From: Bifidobacterium sp. ESL0690 | GTDB lineage: Bacteria; Actinomycetota; Actinomycetes; Actinomycetales; Bifidobacteriaceae | Direction of reading: 5' to 3' | Length of the DNA: 64,000 nt | Assembly (NCBI RefSeq): GCF_029392315.1 | Contig: NZ_CP113939.1 | Span: 1,860,001 to 1,924,000 of the forward strand | In this document: in pieces, positions 46,382 through 55,800 of the stretch | How positions within the stretch are numbered: the first letter of the stretch is position 1 | Layout: every line of letters begins with the position of its first letter | Made by a program: the position numbers and the translations under genes | The notes under the pieces: generated by a model | The model's database searches: none | Told to the model about the DNA's origin: nothing | Seen by the model: only the letters and a program-made list of their open reading frames with translations

Positions 46382-47437
46382 TTTAAGCGCGGCTGTTTTC
46401 TTGTCTTTAAGCAGCGTTGGGAAGAAGACAGAATTGATTGCGGGAATGCGATAGAGCACCACTGCAATTACGGCAATCAGCACGCATTTGACGGCAAAAA
46501 TAAAGAACGGTTCAAGCTGATAGCCGATGGCCGGCTGGGTCTTGCTCATGATGGTGACCCATGGCAAAACGTCGTTTTCCAGCAGATGCGCGCAGAAAAT
46601 CGCCAAAGTATATCGTCCGACGAATGACAGTGCCTTGCCAATGGGAGCCGCCCAGCGGTCAATCGCCATGGAAATGCCGACGATGCAGGCAGTGCCGCCA
46701 ACAGAACCGATAATGGAAAGGGCCGGGGTATTGCCAAAGGCATTGGTCGCCAAGCCGAACGAGCTGAATTTCCACATGGCCAGGCCCCATGGAATTACCG
46801 CCACGATCCACAGATAAGGCCTGCGACGCAGCAGACCCATTACATTAAAACGCTTCGCCAGGCAACCAAGATAAACGAACAACGCCGAGGTCAAGCCCGC
46901 TTGAACACTGAGCGGCAACCAAACATAACGCGATGAAACATATCCAAGCGCAAAGAAACCGATAACCCACAAGGGCGTGGCAGGCAAGCGGTAGGCAATA
47001 TGGACCAGCAAATGGGCCCAAAACAGCGCCAGGAGAAACCAAATGGCTCCGATGCTTCTGGACATGGGTATCAGCGCGTTGCTGACATCAGCACCGGAAC
47101 CGTACAGTGCCGCGACAAACCAAGTGCCCGTAACATGGGCCGCATCATGGTGCAGGGCCAAGGCGAGCAAGGCGTGAAGGACCACCACGGCTGCAGCGGT
47201 CAGCACATAGGTGAACAGCAGCTCATGGGATTCCTTGCGCCAGGCGAACGGGTGGTCGGGATGCATGAAATAGCCCGACAATATGAAAAACAGCGGCATG
47301 TGGAACGAGAAACAGAAGACATAAATCAGCCGGGCCGCCTCGCTCATCGGGACGACCATCAGCACGCTGTGGCCGAGAACCACACAAATCATGGCGATAC
47401 CTTTGGCGATGTCGAAATACCGTATCCTCGAAGCCAT
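46367..47437 (-). CDS. Membrane acyltransferase family 3 (OafA-like)
   Basis: A 356-residue integral membrane protein with about ten helices. The family signature is at the N-terminus: RYFDIAKGIAMICVVLGHS, with the catalytic His, and FFILSGYFM further on. Family members acetylate polysaccharides or peptidoglycan, or move acyl groups across the membrane. No extracellular SGNH domain is fused. The ATG has GGGAG upstream. It stands alone and is divergent from the thiamine cluster. Confidence 0.92.
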   Translation of the reverse strand: MASRIRYFDIAKGIAMICVVLGHSVLMVVPMSEAARLIYVFCFSFHMPLFFILSGYFMHPDHPFAWRKESHELLFTYVLTAAAVVVLHALLALALHHDAAHVTGTWFVAALYGSGADVSNALIPMSRSIGAIWFLLALFWAHLLVHIAYRLPATPLWVIGFFALGYVSSRYVWLPLSVQAGLTSALFVYLGCLAKRFNVMGLLRRRPYLWIVAVIPWGLAMWKFSSFGLATNAFGNTPALSIIGSVGGTACIVGISMAIDRWAAPIGKALSFVGRYTLAIFCAHLLENDVLPWVTIMSKTQPAIGYQLEPFFIFAVKCVLIAVIAVVLYRIPAINSVFFPTLLKDKKTAALKEQTA

Positions 47438-47679
47438 AGACGAATCTCCCGGAACGCAATGAATCAGAGCAGCAACCGTCCAAGTATATCGCTATGCCTT
47501 GCGTTCGTTTCTATGACGGGGATGGAGACGCGACTTAACCTTTTCGCAACTCCCTTATGCAAACCGTGTCAAGTTTACCGGATTATTGACTAAAATAGCC
47601 GTCGCAACAACTACCCTATGCCAGCTGTGTCGAGATGGAAACGGCTTGTCCAATGAAGCGCATAGCGTCGTGGATTGTA

Positions 47680-47781
47680 AGTGCAGGGGAACCTGCGGGC
47701 CCGTTTCGGCGGGCGCGCAAGTTGAGACGAGCACAACGCTCGACCCTTGGAACCTGTTGGTTAATACCATCGTAGGGAGAC
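47680..47781 (+). ncRNA. TPP riboswitch (THI element)
   Basis: Conserved TPP aptamer elements appear in order: TGCAGGGG..ACCTGCGGG for P2/P3, TTGAGA (CUGAGA box), a variable stem ACGAGC/GCTCG, then CCCTTGGAACCTGTTGGTTAATACCATCGTAGGGA. The terminal TAGGGAGA also serves as ribosome binding site of thiM, seven bases from its ATG. This suggests translational control by sequestration; no terminator stem is visible between aptamer and gene. Confidence 0.96.
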
Positions 47782-47787
47782 GCGAAT

Positions 47788-48717
47788 ATGGTCAATGACG
47801 CATACTCATCAGCAAATAACAACCTCAGCAATCTGAACGATTTGGCGACGGACGATCCGTTGCGTACAAGCATCCGCAAGGCCGCGCAGACCGTACGGGA
47901 CACCACGCCTTTGGCGCAGTCCTTCACCAATTTCGTCACCATCAACCTCGTGGCCAACGCGCAACTGGCGGCGGGCGGCACGGCAGCGATGAGCTTCTTG
48001 CCCGACGACATCGCCGACGGCGAGGTGGCCAGCGGCGCCAGCTATATCAACGTCGGCACGCTGCTGCCGTTCTACGAGGACGCACTCGAGGAAATCGCCA
48101 GGCATTTCCACGCGGACCATCACCGCTGGGTGCTCGATCCCGTGGCCGCAGGGCTTGGAACGACCCGCACCGATATCCTGAAATCGTTCAAGGCGGCACC
48201 GCCCACCATCATTCGCGGCAACGCTTCGGAAATCATCAAGCTGCGCGAGATGTGGGAGCTGCCGTTGGATGAAAATGAGAAGGATTCCGGCAAATCCAAG
48301 AAATCCAGCGGACCTGTCGGCGTGGAATCAGCCGATGACGTCGAGGCCGCGGAAGCCTCCGCACGAGTTTTGGCCCGGTTCATCGCCAAGGGCGACGCGA
48401 AGCGCCAGGGTGCTGTGGCCGTTTCCGGCGAAACCGACCTCGTTACCGACGGAGAACACACCTATCGTCTGCCCGGCGGCAGCGCGATGATGACCAAAAT
48501 CACCGGTGCCGGCTGCTCGCTGGGCGGCGTGGTCGCAACCTATCTGGCCGTCGCAGACCCGCTGACCGCCGCCGTCGCCGCGAGCGCGCTCTACAACCGT
48601 GCCAGCGAAACCGGCGAGACCAATTCGCACGGCCCGGGTTCCTTCCAGGTCGCGTTCCTTGACGGACTCTGGTCGACCACCCCCGACCAGATCGCCGCTT
48701 CGCCGATTTTGGCCTGA
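47788..48717 (+). CDS. thiM: Hydroxyethylthiazole kinase
   Basis: A 309-residue thiamine salvage kinase that phosphorylates the thiazole alcohol. It has the N-terminal TNFVTINLVANAQLAAGG, DPVAAGLGTTRT, IIRGNASEI and the catalytic GAGCSLGG. A charged insertion of ~35 residues (~155-190, Lys/Ser/Asp-rich) interrupts the fold after the NASEI block. It is the first gene after the TPP riboswitch and is followed by thiE. Confidence 0.95.
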   Translation: MVNDAYSSANNNLSNLNDLATDDPLRTSIRKAAQTVRDTTPLAQSFTNFVTINLVANAQLAAGGTAAMSFLPDDIADGEVASGASYINVGTLLPFYEDALEEIARHFHADHHRWVLDPVAAGLGTTRTDILKSFKAAPPTIIRGNASEIIKLREMWELPLDENEKDSGKSKKSSGPVGVESADDVEAAEASARVLARFIAKGDAKRQGAVAVSGETDLVTDGEHTYRLPGGSAMMTKITGAGCSLGGVVATYLAVADPLTAAVAASALYNRASETGETNSHGPGSFQVAFLDGLWSTTPDQIAASPILA

Positions 48718-48816
48718 ATATCCTGTTTTGGCGCAATCTGACATCATGATGCGCTTACGCCAATCACACAATCTTTATAGACGCAAATATTGATTATTTA
48801 CAGAATCGAGTCCATC

Positions 48817-49557
48817 TTGACTACAACCAATTCGACATCATCCCCGTCCATGCGCGACCACTTTGACCTGAGCTCATATCTCGTGCTCGGCCCGGCGGAC
48901 ACCAAATCGCGACCCGTTCCCGACATCGTGCGGCAGACACTGGCCGGCGGCATCACCTTCGTCCAGATTCGCGTCAAGCCAGGTGACGCCAGGGACATCA
49001 CCGAAATCGCACGGCAAACCGCCGACGTCATTGCACAGGCCGGTGCGTCCGACTCCGTGCCGTTGGTCATCGATGACCGTGCGGACGTGGCCTGGCAGTG
49101 CCGCGACATGGGTATCAAGGTCGACGGCGTGCATATCGGACAGGATGACATGAACCCGGTTGAGGCACGAAAGCTGCTCGGCCCAGACGCCATCATCGGA
49201 CTGAGCTGCAAGGTACTCGACGAGGTGAAAGCCGCCAACGCCCTGCCCGCCGGCACTATCGACTACATCGGCGCGGGCCCTCTGCATCCCAGCACCACCA
49301 AGCCTGACTGCATCGTCATCGGAGCCGACCACAAGCGCCACACGCAGGACACGGAATCCATCAACGCCTTGTGCACCGAGTCTCACTACCCCATCGTCGT
49401 GGGTGGCGGCGTAAAGCTTGAGGATCTGCCGGATTTGGCGCAGACCGAGGCGGCAGGCTGGTTCGTGGTCTCCGCCATCGCAGGGGCCGACGACCCGCAA
49501 GCCGCCACCAAGGCCATGGTGGACTCGTGGAACGCCGCACGCGCAAAGCGTGGCTGA
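48817..49557 (+). CDS. thiE: Thiamine phosphate synthase
   Basis: A TIM-barrel enzyme of ~246 residues joining HMP-PP and thiazole phosphate to thiamine phosphate. Visible motifs: YLVLGPADT, FVQIRVKPGDAR, PLVIDDRADVAW, GVHIGQDD, GLSCK, YIGAGPLHPSTTK and the terminal VVGGGVKL and VVSAIAGADDP. The start is unclear: TTG at 48790 or 48817, or ATG at 48850; none has a good ribosome binding site. It follows thiM by ~100 bases and probably shares its riboswitch-controlled transcript. Confidence 0.93.
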   Translation: MTTTNSTSSPSMRDHFDLSSYLVLGPADTKSRPVPDIVRQTLAGGITFVQIRVKPGDARDITEIARQTADVIAQAGASDSVPLVIDDRADVAWQCRDMGIKVDGVHIGQDDMNPVEARKLLGPDAIIGLSCKVLDEVKAANALPAGTIDYIGAGPLHPSTTKPDCIVIGADHKRHTQDTESINALCTESHYPIVVGGGVKLEDLPDLAQTEAAGWFVVSAIAGADDPQAATKAMVDSWNAARAKRG

Positions 49558-49585
49558 AACAAGCGAGATGATCTCACGAATCACC

Positions 49586-49645
49586 CTTATCGCTTTATAG
49601 TGAACCAAGCGAAATAACCTTGAGAGAACACCATAAAGCGATAAG
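49586..49645. repeat. Long inverted repeat upstream of thiD
   Basis: CTTATCGCTTTATAGTG and CACCATAAAGCGATAAG match at 16 of 17 positions around a 26-base spacer. The first 13 bases (49586-49598) and the last 13 (49633-49645) are perfectly complementary. It lies between thiE and thiD. It could be a transcription attenuator, an operator or a small mobile-element remnant. Confidence 0.75.
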
Positions 49646-49697
49646 AAGCATTCGATTGAGAGATTTAAGTCTCGTAAATCAAGAGCATGGCGTGTAG

Positions 49698-50723
49698 ATG
49701 ACTAAAGCACAGGAGATACGCTTCAGACAGATGACAAGCAGACAATCAATGAACGATTCAGCAAAGCCCACGGCTGTCCAGCCATATAGGCTGCCGGTAG
49801 TTCTGTCCATCGCGGGCAGCGACTCGTCCGGCGGGGCCGGAATTCAGGCCGACCTTAAGACGTTCATGGCTTGCGGCGTTTACGGGATGAGTGCCATCAC
49901 CTCGTTGACCGCTCAGAATACGACCGGCGTACGCGCTTCCGCGGCAACATCTCCGGACATGCTGGCTGCACAGATTGATGCCGTATTTGAGGATATCCGA
50001 CCCGACGCCGTCAAAATCGGCATGGTTCCTGATGCCGAACTCATCGAGATCATTGCTGATCGGCTTTCGCATTATCACGCAAGCAATATTGTGGTCGACC
50101 CGGTGATGATTGCTTCCAGCGGCGACCGGCTGAGCAGTAAAAGTGCAGTTGACACGCTGTGTACGCAGTTGCTTTCGTTGGTTACTTTGGTCACGCCCAA
50201 TATTCCCGAAGCCGAGGTATTGGCAAACTTCGACGCGGAACGCATTCATAGCAAAGACCCGACTTCTCAAGCTACACAGACAGATACAAGCACCGAAGCG
50301 ATGAACAGTGAAGCTGAATATACAGATGATAACCACCGAGACATCACGACCGACACCAGACCAATCAGAATTACCAGCGATGCAAGCACCGTCGAAGTCG
50401 CGCAACGCATCACGGAATGTTGCGGAGGTTGCGCAGTGCTTGTCAAAGGCGGACATGGACACGACGGCGCCAATGACCTGTTATTAGACAACGGACAAAT
50501 CACCTGGTTCCGCCATGAACGCATCGCCAATCCCAATACCCACGGTACAGGTTGCACACTTTCCAGCGCCATCGCCGCTGGCCTTGCGAAAGGCCAATCG
50601 CTTGCTGAAGCTGTACAAAACGGCAAAGACTATCTCACCGGTTGCATCGCTGCCGGTCTCGACCTCGGAGCAGGCTCTGGACCAATGGACCATGCTTGGG
50701 CTTGGCGCAGTGACAAAAATTAG
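49698..50723 (+). CDS. thiD: HMP/HMP-P kinase
   Basis: A 341-residue ribokinase-fold enzyme that phosphorylates hydroxymethylpyrimidine twice. It has AGSDSSGGAGIQADLKTF, VVDPVMIASSGDRL, the LVKGGHG segment and the family's catalytic Cys in THGTGCTLSSA. A polar insertion of ~50 residues (~185-235, Thr/Asp/Glu-rich) splits the domain; typical ThiD is ~270 residues. Start codon is uncertain: ATG at 49698, 49731 or 49749. The stop lies 15 bases before the next gene. Confidence 0.92.
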   Translation: MTKAQEIRFRQMTSRQSMNDSAKPTAVQPYRLPVVLSIAGSDSSGGAGIQADLKTFMACGVYGMSAITSLTAQNTTGVRASAATSPDMLAAQIDAVFEDIRPDAVKIGMVPDAELIEIIADRLSHYHASNIVVDPVMIASSGDRLSSKSAVDTLCTQLLSLVTLVTPNIPEAEVLANFDAERIHSKDPTSQATQTDTSTEAMNSEAEYTDDNHRDITTDTRPIRITSDASTVEVAQRITECCGGCAVLVKGGHGHDGANDLLLDNGQITWFRHERIANPNTHGTGCTLSSAIAAGLAKGQSLAEAVQNGKDYLTGCIAAGLDLGAGSGPMDHAWAWRSDKN

Positions 50724-50737
50724 ACAGAGTGTTTTTA

Positions 50738-52798
50738 ATGACAATTGATGCCATTAATCCTGCCAATTACAACGAAAATCCGAATGATTCGAGTGCAACA
50801 GATATGGAAAATACGACAGACGCGTTAAACGAAAGTCCAACAACAACGGAAACCAAAAATATGACAGACCAACTGAACGACGATTCAGGTCAAGCCATTG
50901 TCGAATTGCTTAGTATGCAGCAACGCTATGACGACGAACTGAATCAGACCAAACCATCGCGTCTGCGCGTGCTTTCTATTGAAGGCTCCGACCCGATTGG
51001 CGGGGCCGGCACGATGGCCGATATGAAGGCATTCACCGCGCAAGGCGTCTTCGGCTACGCCGCCATGACCAGTGTGCTGGCGCAGAACACGCAAGGTGTC
51101 ACCGACATCGTCAACGTCGAACCATCGTTTCTGCTCGCCCAGCTCAAGGCCGTCAGCGACGATGCCGAGATCGACTCGATGAAAATCGGCATGCTTGGTA
51201 CTCCGGAATTGGTGGATACCGTGCGAGAATGGCTGGTCGAACTGCTGGATGCTTACAAAACTAGCGGCAAACGCAAGCCGATCGTGGTCCTTGACCCGGT
51301 GATGTACGCCAAGTCCGGCGACCGTCTGCTTACCCCTGAAGCGGAGCAGACGCTGACCACGCTGATTCCTCTGGCCGACATCATCACGCCGAATGCGATG
51401 GAGCTGGCTGCGTTTGACACGTTGGGTAATGATACAAAATTAGACAGCGATATTTCAACCATCAGAAATATTGAAAACAAGCCATTAAGCAACCCTACTT
51501 CGTCAGATAGTTCGACAAGCACTGGTTACACCGCTCCGCAAACTCCACGTTCCTACGAGGAGATGGAACGGTTGGCGAAATCCGTGGCGGCTCACTTCGA
51601 TGTGGCCGTCTACGCGAAAGGCGGCGCGCTGGCACTTAACGGCAATGAAGAATGCAACGACATTCTAGCCGTCCCGGCAACCGCAGGTAAAACCGCCAGA
51701 AATAACGCAGCCGATACTTTTAGCGCAAACCAATCAGCCAACTCAACTGTTTGCCCGGATGAATCACCTATTAGAACATACCCCGATAGTCCGTCTGATA
51801 CCGCGTCAACTTCGGCATCGCCGTCTTCGCCAACCCCACTTTCGGCACTTAATTCGACACACCAGCCCTCACTCAAACACGATTCCGAACACGGAACTCC
51901 AATAGTCGTTACCCGCATCGAAGGCGATGCCGTGCCGACGCAGAACGTGCACGGAACCGGAGATACGTTGTCGAGCACGCTCGCGGCCTTGCGGCCACAG
52001 TGCGAAGACTGGATCGAAACCGCGAAACGTGCGAAGGCGTGGATGACCGGAGCCATCGCCGCAGCGGACAGTCTGCATGTCGGATGCGGCCACGGTCCTG
52101 TCGATTTCACTTGGCAGCACTCCCCGACCGGGCTGAGCTTCACCGAGGATTATTGGCGCCGTACCGCCGAAATTCGCGAACGCATCGCCAAGATGCCCTT
52201 TATCGAACGCATGCTCGACGGGACTCTGGCCCTTGACGATTTCTCGTTTTACCTGCATCAGGACGACCTCTACCTGACCGACTACACGTCGCTGCTGGCA
52301 CTGGCGAGCAGCCGTGCCACCGACCCGCACGAACGTGCGTTCTTCGCCGATGCCGCTTCGTTCGGACTTGAGGAGGGGCTCACGTTCCACAAGCAGTGGT
52401 ATCGGGAGCACGGCTTCAGCGTCGAACGCGCGCCTATGAGCGAGACGACCGCCGCCTATCTGGGCCACGAGCACCGCTTCACCGACTTCGGCTCCTACTC
52501 CGCGCTGGTAGCCGTGGTCATGCCCTGCTACTGGGTCTATTCCGTCATCGGACAAGAGATGGAGGTGCAGGTCCGCAAGCGCCAGCTCGATCTTGACCAC
52601 CATCCTTACGGCTTGTGGATCCGCATGTATGCAGACCCCGGTTTCGCCTCGCGCACACTCGAGGAGCTGCGCATCTGCGACAAGCTTGCTGCCAAGGGCA
52701 CCATGGCCGATTACAACCGCATGATGGATGCTGCCCTAGGTTCCACCGAGCACGAATACCGCTTCTTCAATCAGGCGTTAATCAGACCTCGCCAATAG
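50738..52798 (+). CDS. thiD: ThiD-like kinase fused to TenA thiaminase/aminohydrolase
   Basis: A 686-residue bifunctional protein. Residues ~1-75 are polar. A ThiD-like domain follows (IEGSDPIGGAGTMADMKAF, VVLDPVMYAKSGDRLL) with two Ser/Thr-rich insertions at ~230-265 and ~315-385. Its last motif reads VHGTGDTLSST, with Asp where ThiD has Cys. Residues ~465-686 are a TenA domain (TEDYWRRTAEIRERIAKMPF, FYLHQDDLYL, catalytic Cys in VMPCYWVY, TenA_C type), which salvages HMP from thiamine breakdown products. ATG at 50738 was chosen; GTG at 50729 is possible. A terminator follows. Confidence 0.93.
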   Translation: MTIDAINPANYNENPNDSSATDMENTTDALNESPTTTETKNMTDQLNDDSGQAIVELLSMQQRYDDELNQTKPSRLRVLSIEGSDPIGGAGTMADMKAFTAQGVFGYAAMTSVLAQNTQGVTDIVNVEPSFLLAQLKAVSDDAEIDSMKIGMLGTPELVDTVREWLVELLDAYKTSGKRKPIVVLDPVMYAKSGDRLLTPEAEQTLTTLIPLADIITPNAMELAAFDTLGNDTKLDSDISTIRNIENKPLSNPTSSDSSTSTGYTAPQTPRSYEEMERLAKSVAAHFDVAVYAKGGALALNGNEECNDILAVPATAGKTARNNAADTFSANQSANSTVCPDESPIRTYPDSPSDTASTSASPSSPTPLSALNSTHQPSLKHDSEHGTPIVVTRIEGDAVPTQNVHGTGDTLSSTLAALRPQCEDWIETAKRAKAWMTGAIAAADSLHVGCGHGPVDFTWQHSPTGLSFTEDYWRRTAEIRERIAKMPFIERMLDGTLALDDFSFYLHQDDLYLTDYTSLLALASSRATDPHERAFFADAASFGLEEGLTFHKQWYREHGFSVERAPMSETTAAYLGHEHRFTDFGSYSALVAVVMPCYWVYSVIGQEMEVQVRKRQLDLDHHPYGLWIRMYADPGFASRTLEELRICDKLAAKGTMADYNRMMDAALGSTEHEYRFFNQALIRPRQ

Positions 52799-52812
52799 CG
52801 ACTATTACAACG

Positions 52813-52851
52813 GAAAAGGCCTGCCAGCGGCAATAACTGACAGGCCTTTTC
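52813..52851. terminator. Bidirectional terminator, thiD-tenA / ABC permease
   Basis: An 11-bp stem GAAAAGGCCTG / CAGGCCTTTTC, extended inward by CAG/CTG after one mismatch, has a ~10-base loop. A and T tracts on both sides suit the two convergent genes. Confidence 0.9.
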
Positions 52852-52882
52852 TTATATTCCTTATTTGCTTATAGCCGCATAA

Positions 52883-55800
52883 TCAGTCCACGGACTTGAG
52901 GGCTTCGAGCATGTCGAGGTGCTTGAGCTTGGTGTTGACGAACCAGCCGAGGGCGGCGGTAATAAGGCCTACCACGACCAGCGGCACCACGAAGGCCAGC
53001 CAGACGATCGACGGGTCGAACATCACGTCATCGGGCGGCACGGCAGTAATGATGTAGCGGTGCAGCCATGCGCCGAAACCGTAGCCGACGACGATGCCAA
53101 GCAGCGAAAGCAGAATCGTTTCGCGGTAGATGTACATCGTGGTTTCGCCGTTATAGAAGCCCAGCACCTTGATGGTCGAAAGCTCGCGGACACGTTCGGA
53201 GACGTTGAGGTTGGTGAGATTGTAAAGGATAACGACGCCCAACATCACCGCCACGATGATGAGCACCCACATGATCTGGTTCAGGGCTTTAACGACCACG
53301 TCGATCTGGTGCATCAGCGTCGTGTTCTGTACCACGCCCTCGATGCCGCCCAGCCGCATGAACGAGGCCGCCTGCCGCTTGGTGTTGGCCATGCTGCCGT
53401 CTTTGAGTGTCACCATATAGGCGTTGGTCTGGTAGCGTTGCCCGAACACAGAACGATAGGCGGACGGGCTCATCACCATGAAGTGCCCAAGGTACATTTC
53501 GCAGATACCGGTTACCTTGACTCGGTAGGTTTTACCCGCGCCGTTCTGGAAGTCGATGGTGTCGCCCTTCTTGGCGTGCACAAGGCTTGCAAAGCGCTCG
53601 GAAACTATGGCCCCGTTCGATTCCAGCGAAAGCGGGTGGTGGCCTTTGCGCGTGTTGAGCTTGATGTAGTCGTTAAACGTGGAAGTATTCTTCGGCACGA
53701 GCATGGTGACGGACTGCTTGTCGCCGTTGCGTCCGGCGACCTTGGTTATCGATTCGTAATGAACCGGCAGCGAGCGCTTAATATCAGACTTTTCAAGCCG
53801 CTTGCTGATGGCTTTGCCTTGTGAATCGGTGACATGCGCATTCTCCGCGGCGATGAGATTGTAGTGCATAACGTCGCCGAACTGATGCTGATTGATGGCC
53901 GAAATCGAGCCCTGCACCGCGAAGCCTGCAGTCAAGAGCGCGACAGATCCGCAGACGCCGAAAATAGTCATGAACATGCGCTGCTTGTATCGGAAGATGT
54001 TGCGCGCAGTCACCTTGTGGGTGAAGTTCAGATGATTCCAGATGAACGGTATGCGTTCCAGCAGAATCTTGGAACCGGCACTCGGCGGCTTGGGCAGCAT
54101 CAGCGCGGCCGGACGTTCTTTGAGCTCGCGAGCAGCGCTCCACACGGCCGGAACCACGGCGCTTATCATGGCCAGCACGAAAGCCAGCAACGTGACCTGC
54201 CAGTGGAATCCGAGATGGATCACCGGCACATTGAAGCCGACCTTATAGGCGTTGTAAACAATCATCGGCAACAGCGTGTGGCCGGCGAAAATACCGATAA
54301 CCGCTCCCAGAATCGAGGCGGCAAAGCCATAGACCACGAACTTCTTCATCACGTCGCGGTCGGAATAGCCCAGCCCCTTGAGCGTGCCGGCATTGATGCG
54401 TTCCTCGTCGACAAAGCGGGTCATCGTGGTGAACGTGACCAGAGCGGCGACCAGATACATGAAGTAGGGGAAAATGCGCGAAAGCGAGTCGACGATCACG
54501 GAAATCGAATCGTAGATCTTGTAGCCGTCTGAGCCGGGCGTCTCCCGCTTGGAATCCACGGAATAAACCGGATCCTCAAGGGCATTGAGCATCGCGGTGG
54601 CATCGTTGAGCTTGCGTTCCGCGTCCTTGATCTTCTTTTGCGCGCCGGGCTCGGCCTGATCGAACTGCGTCTTTTTGGTGTTGTATTCGTTGGTTTTATC
54701 GGTCAGTTGGGCTTGAGCAGCGTCAATCTGCGCCTGTGCCTGCTGTTGTTTAGTAGCAAGCTGCTGCTGCGATTGTTGGACTTTAGCGCGGGCCTGCACA
54801 AGTTGCGACGCGGCCTGATCAAGCGACGTCTTGGCCGCGGCAAGCTGTTGCTGCTTTAAGGCAAGCTGGGCATTGCTGGCATTCACCTGGGCACGTTGGG
54901 CGTTGAGCTGCGCCTGAGCCGCCTGAATCTGCGCGATGCCAGGGTTATAGGTATTGGCAACGAAAGCGTCGCGTCCGGCCTTGGCTTCTGCCGACTTTTG
55001 CGCGATGGCTTGAGCCTGAACCTGAAGTTGCTGCAATTGGGTATTGAGCTGGGCAAGCTGAGCTTGCAGAGCGTCGTGAGCGGGGCCGGAAAGTGATGGA
55101 AGCTGCGCATTGCCTGCATTAATCTGCCCCTGCACAGCGTCAATCCCCTGCTGATTGGCCGTTTGCGCGGCCTCGACCTGCGCCACCGCGTCATCGGCCT
55201 GTTTCTTGCCCGCCGCAAGTTTGCCCGAATTGGTATCGATCTGCGCTTGCGCGGCATTGAGCTGCGCGTACGCGTTGCTGACCTGCTGCGCCGCCGCACC
55301 GACCTGCGCGGCGCCGATATCATACTGCTGCTTGTTCGTGTTGTAGGTGTTCTGCCCGTTCGCAATCTTCGTCTGCGCCGTGGCAATCTGCTGTTGCGCC
55401 GAAGCGACTTGCGTGGCCAATTGCTGCCGGGAAGTAGCCAACTGTTGGTTGCCGCTATCGAGTTGTGCTTTGCCGTCGGTCAATTGCTGCCGTGCACTGG
55501 CGAGCTGCTGCTTGGCGTCGTTGACCTGCTGCCGCCCGGAGTCAATCTGCGGCTTGACCTGCTTTTCGATGCTCTGCCGCCGCGCTTTGGGCCGCCCGGC
55601 CAAGATTTTATCAAGCGCCTTCTTGTGAGCCTGCAACGCGTCATTATATTTCGATGAATAGTGGTCGTGCATATGGTCAAGGTCGGTATAGGTAAGCCTT
55701 GCGATCATATAATCGTCTGATTTGAAAGCACTCGGCGTCACCACCGCGTAACCGTCCAGCGAGCCTGAACCGGAGGTCGAGGGCCCCATATTCACCGAGC

